Below are positions 63,801-64,000 of a DNA stretch of 64,000 nt, piece by piece. The DNA comes from Streptomyces sp. 71268 (GTDB lineage: Bacteria; Actinomycetota; Actinomycetes; Streptomycetales; Streptomycetaceae). Below the pieces are notes generated by a model. That model saw nothing but the letters and a program-made list of their open reading frames with translations. It had not been told where the DNA came from and ran no database searches. The position numbers and the translations under genes were made by a program. Position 1 is the first letter of the stretch; each line of letters begins with the position of its first letter. Location of the stretch: positions 1,827,501 to 1,891,500 of the forward strand of contig NZ_CP114200.1 in the NCBI RefSeq assembly GCF_029392895.1, in the 5' to 3' direction.

Positions 63801-64000
63801 TGCGGTCGTACCGGACCGTGGCGATGAACTCGTCGCCGACCGTCGCCGCCAGGCCGACCCGGTTCACGTAGTCGTGGTGGGTGAAGCGGTGCACATCGCG
63901 GTCGGAGAGCCGGGGGTAGGGGGCGAAGAAGCGGTAGTACTTGGACTCGTCCGAGACCCGCTCGTAGAAGTCGACCAGGCGCTGGCCGTCGTCGGGCGTG
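60838..64000 (-). CDS. GNAT-fused acyl-CoA synthetase-type protein acetyltransferase (Pat), 5'-truncated
   Basis: The frame is open to the right edge, so the N-terminus is outside; about 1054 codons are visible. The visible start reads on the minus strand '...FYERVSDESKYYRFFAPYP', then a GNAT domain with 'FLVQDAHQGRGVASALLE' (acetyl-CoA loop) and 'GYTQQRSF'. Next are a CoA-binding fold ('VAVVGASRRPGGAGRAVL'), succinyl-CoA-ligase-like domains ('LGLFTQSGAIGIALL', 'VVVVKGARHSGS') and a C-terminal ATP-grasp part ('LLARYGISVLPALPAP', 'GYPVALKPTAP'). Streptomyces Pat enzymes have this N-terminal GNAT fusion and acetylate acyl-CoA synthetases. A Pro-rich insert of about 65 residues separates the ligase-like and ATP-grasp parts. 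Confidence 0.9.
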   Translation of the reverse strand, partial: TPDDGQRLVDFYERVSDESKYYRFFAPYPRLSDRDVHRFTHHDYVNRVGLAATVGDEFIATVRYDRIDERGRPSSAPADEAEVAFLVQDAHQGRGVASALLEHIAAVARERAIRRFAAEVLPANTKMIKVFTDAGYTQQRSFEDGVVRLEFDLEPTARSLAVMRAREQRAEARSVQRLLAPGSVAVVGASRRPGGAGRAVLVDLLSGGYTGRVCAVNHAFAPGRSWLTGADLAQARRAAEAAPRVRAGAPGAPDAVGATPEHPGAEPAGPPAEGAPTDGHPTDGASADEPPGVAAYRSLRDIEEPVDLAVIAVPAEQVPAVVADCGERGVQGLVVVSSGYAESGPTGLERQRELVRQVRSYGMRLIGPGALGIINTADGVRMNASLSPQMPPAGNLGLFTQSGAIGIALLSGLHRRGSGLFGISTFVSAGNRADVSGNDLLQYWHDDPHTHVALLYLESIGNPRKFTRLAKRTAALKPVVVVKGARHSGSEPPGHAVPTTRIPDATVSALFRQAGVIRVDTVTELADVGLFLAAQPLPRGPRVAILGNSESLGLISYDACLTEGLRPLPPLDLTTAAQPADFRAALDRALADDLCDAVVVTAIPAVDEEPATELARAIRESAAASGVPKPVVVVHLEIPGLAAELARPGPPDPWRERPPVTGEPPAGDLAGAPATGGGPVAGSPAASDGPVGGGRVPAYPAAERAVRALAEAVRYAHWRRQAAEPGRVPEYDDIDETGAGADIDVLLAAHAHEDAEQAPPPPPSPVAPPPPPTTPDAPPVPAAAAPPPPAGASRQSAHPTGPAAPGTARVARPAGERGRARNPARSFALSAPDTQRLLARYGISVLPALPAPDPDSAARAAARLGYPVALKPTAPHLRHRADLGAFRLDLGGERELRRAYAELTSLLGGPDELRLVVQRMAPRGVDTVVRAAIDPAAGAVLSFGLAGAPSELLGDTAHRLIPATDRDVAELIRSVRTAPLLFGWRGSRPVDTAALEELLLRVSRLVDDHPEVVAVHLEPVVVAPRGLSVLGASLRLAPPPVRTDLGPRHLPAY

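Overview
The window is a very G+C-rich actinobacterial chromosome segment, almost certainly from a Streptomyces or close relative. Signs of this are GTG starts, many 1-8 bp gene overlaps, a complete conservon (cvnABCD) with two P450 genes, the CutR/CutS two-component pair, the cell-division regulator SepH, and a GNAT-fused acyl-CoA synthetase acetyltransferase. I found no tRNA or rRNA gene, transposase, integrase or CRISPR array.

Layout. (1) 1-2510: end of a small biosynthetic-type operon (ATP-grasp ligase fragment, MFS exporter, SAM methyltransferase), then a ferric-reductase-like membrane protein (2615-3616). (2) 3825-13803: a minus-strand, five-gene overlapping operon, visibly less G+C-rich than its surroundings. 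It has the jetA-jetB-jetC-jetD order of a Wadjet/MksBEFG-type SMC anti-plasmid defence system, plus a fifth translationally coupled gene for an NB-ARC-like/TPR protein. This is the most interesting part of the window. (3) 14070-48135: a core block in the same order and orientation as M. tuberculosis Rv2689c-Rv2701c (RNA methyltransferase, APC permease, ceoB, ceoC, DUF3159, OB-fold, DUF3710, dut, DUF3093, DUF4193, small ORF, suhB). Here it is opened by two large insertions. One is a conservon with a CYP157/CYP154-type P450 pair (18000-23530). The other carries kdpDE, an AAC(2')-like acetyltransferase, an orphan ABC ATPase, D-lactate dehydrogenase, an Acg-type nitroreductase and kdpFABC (28111-40355). 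The core CutRS genes and a few hypotheticals are also here. (4) 48227-64000: ferrochelatase, MFS transporter, aldono-lactone oxidase, a repeat-bearing membrane protein, sepH, a rhodanese-type sulfurtransferase, a two-domain VOC protein, thymidine kinase, an alkaline-phosphatase-family protein, DUF5998, and a 5'-truncated Pat-type acetyltransferase that runs off the right edge.

How the parts work together. Potassium is a strong theme: high-affinity KdpFABC pump, its KdpD/KdpE sensor pair, and two TrkA/RCK proteins next to an APC-type permease lie within about 25 kb. The conservon encodes a G-protein-like membrane signalling unit (sensor-like ATPase, Roadblock protein, DUF742 protein, Ras-like GTPase) with two P450s as presumed outputs. 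D-LDH and the Acg-type nitroreductase are divergently transcribed and may share oxygen or redox control. The Wadjet-like operon would act as a DNA-cleaving SMC machine against circular plasmids; the fifth gene is a candidate sensor or regulator.

Convergent gene pairs are often separated by strong hairpins (for example 25624-25672, 15806-15848, 40503-40545, 52219-52251). Start codons were chosen where possible by Shine-Dalgarno match and family N-termini, so several differ from the longest open frame.
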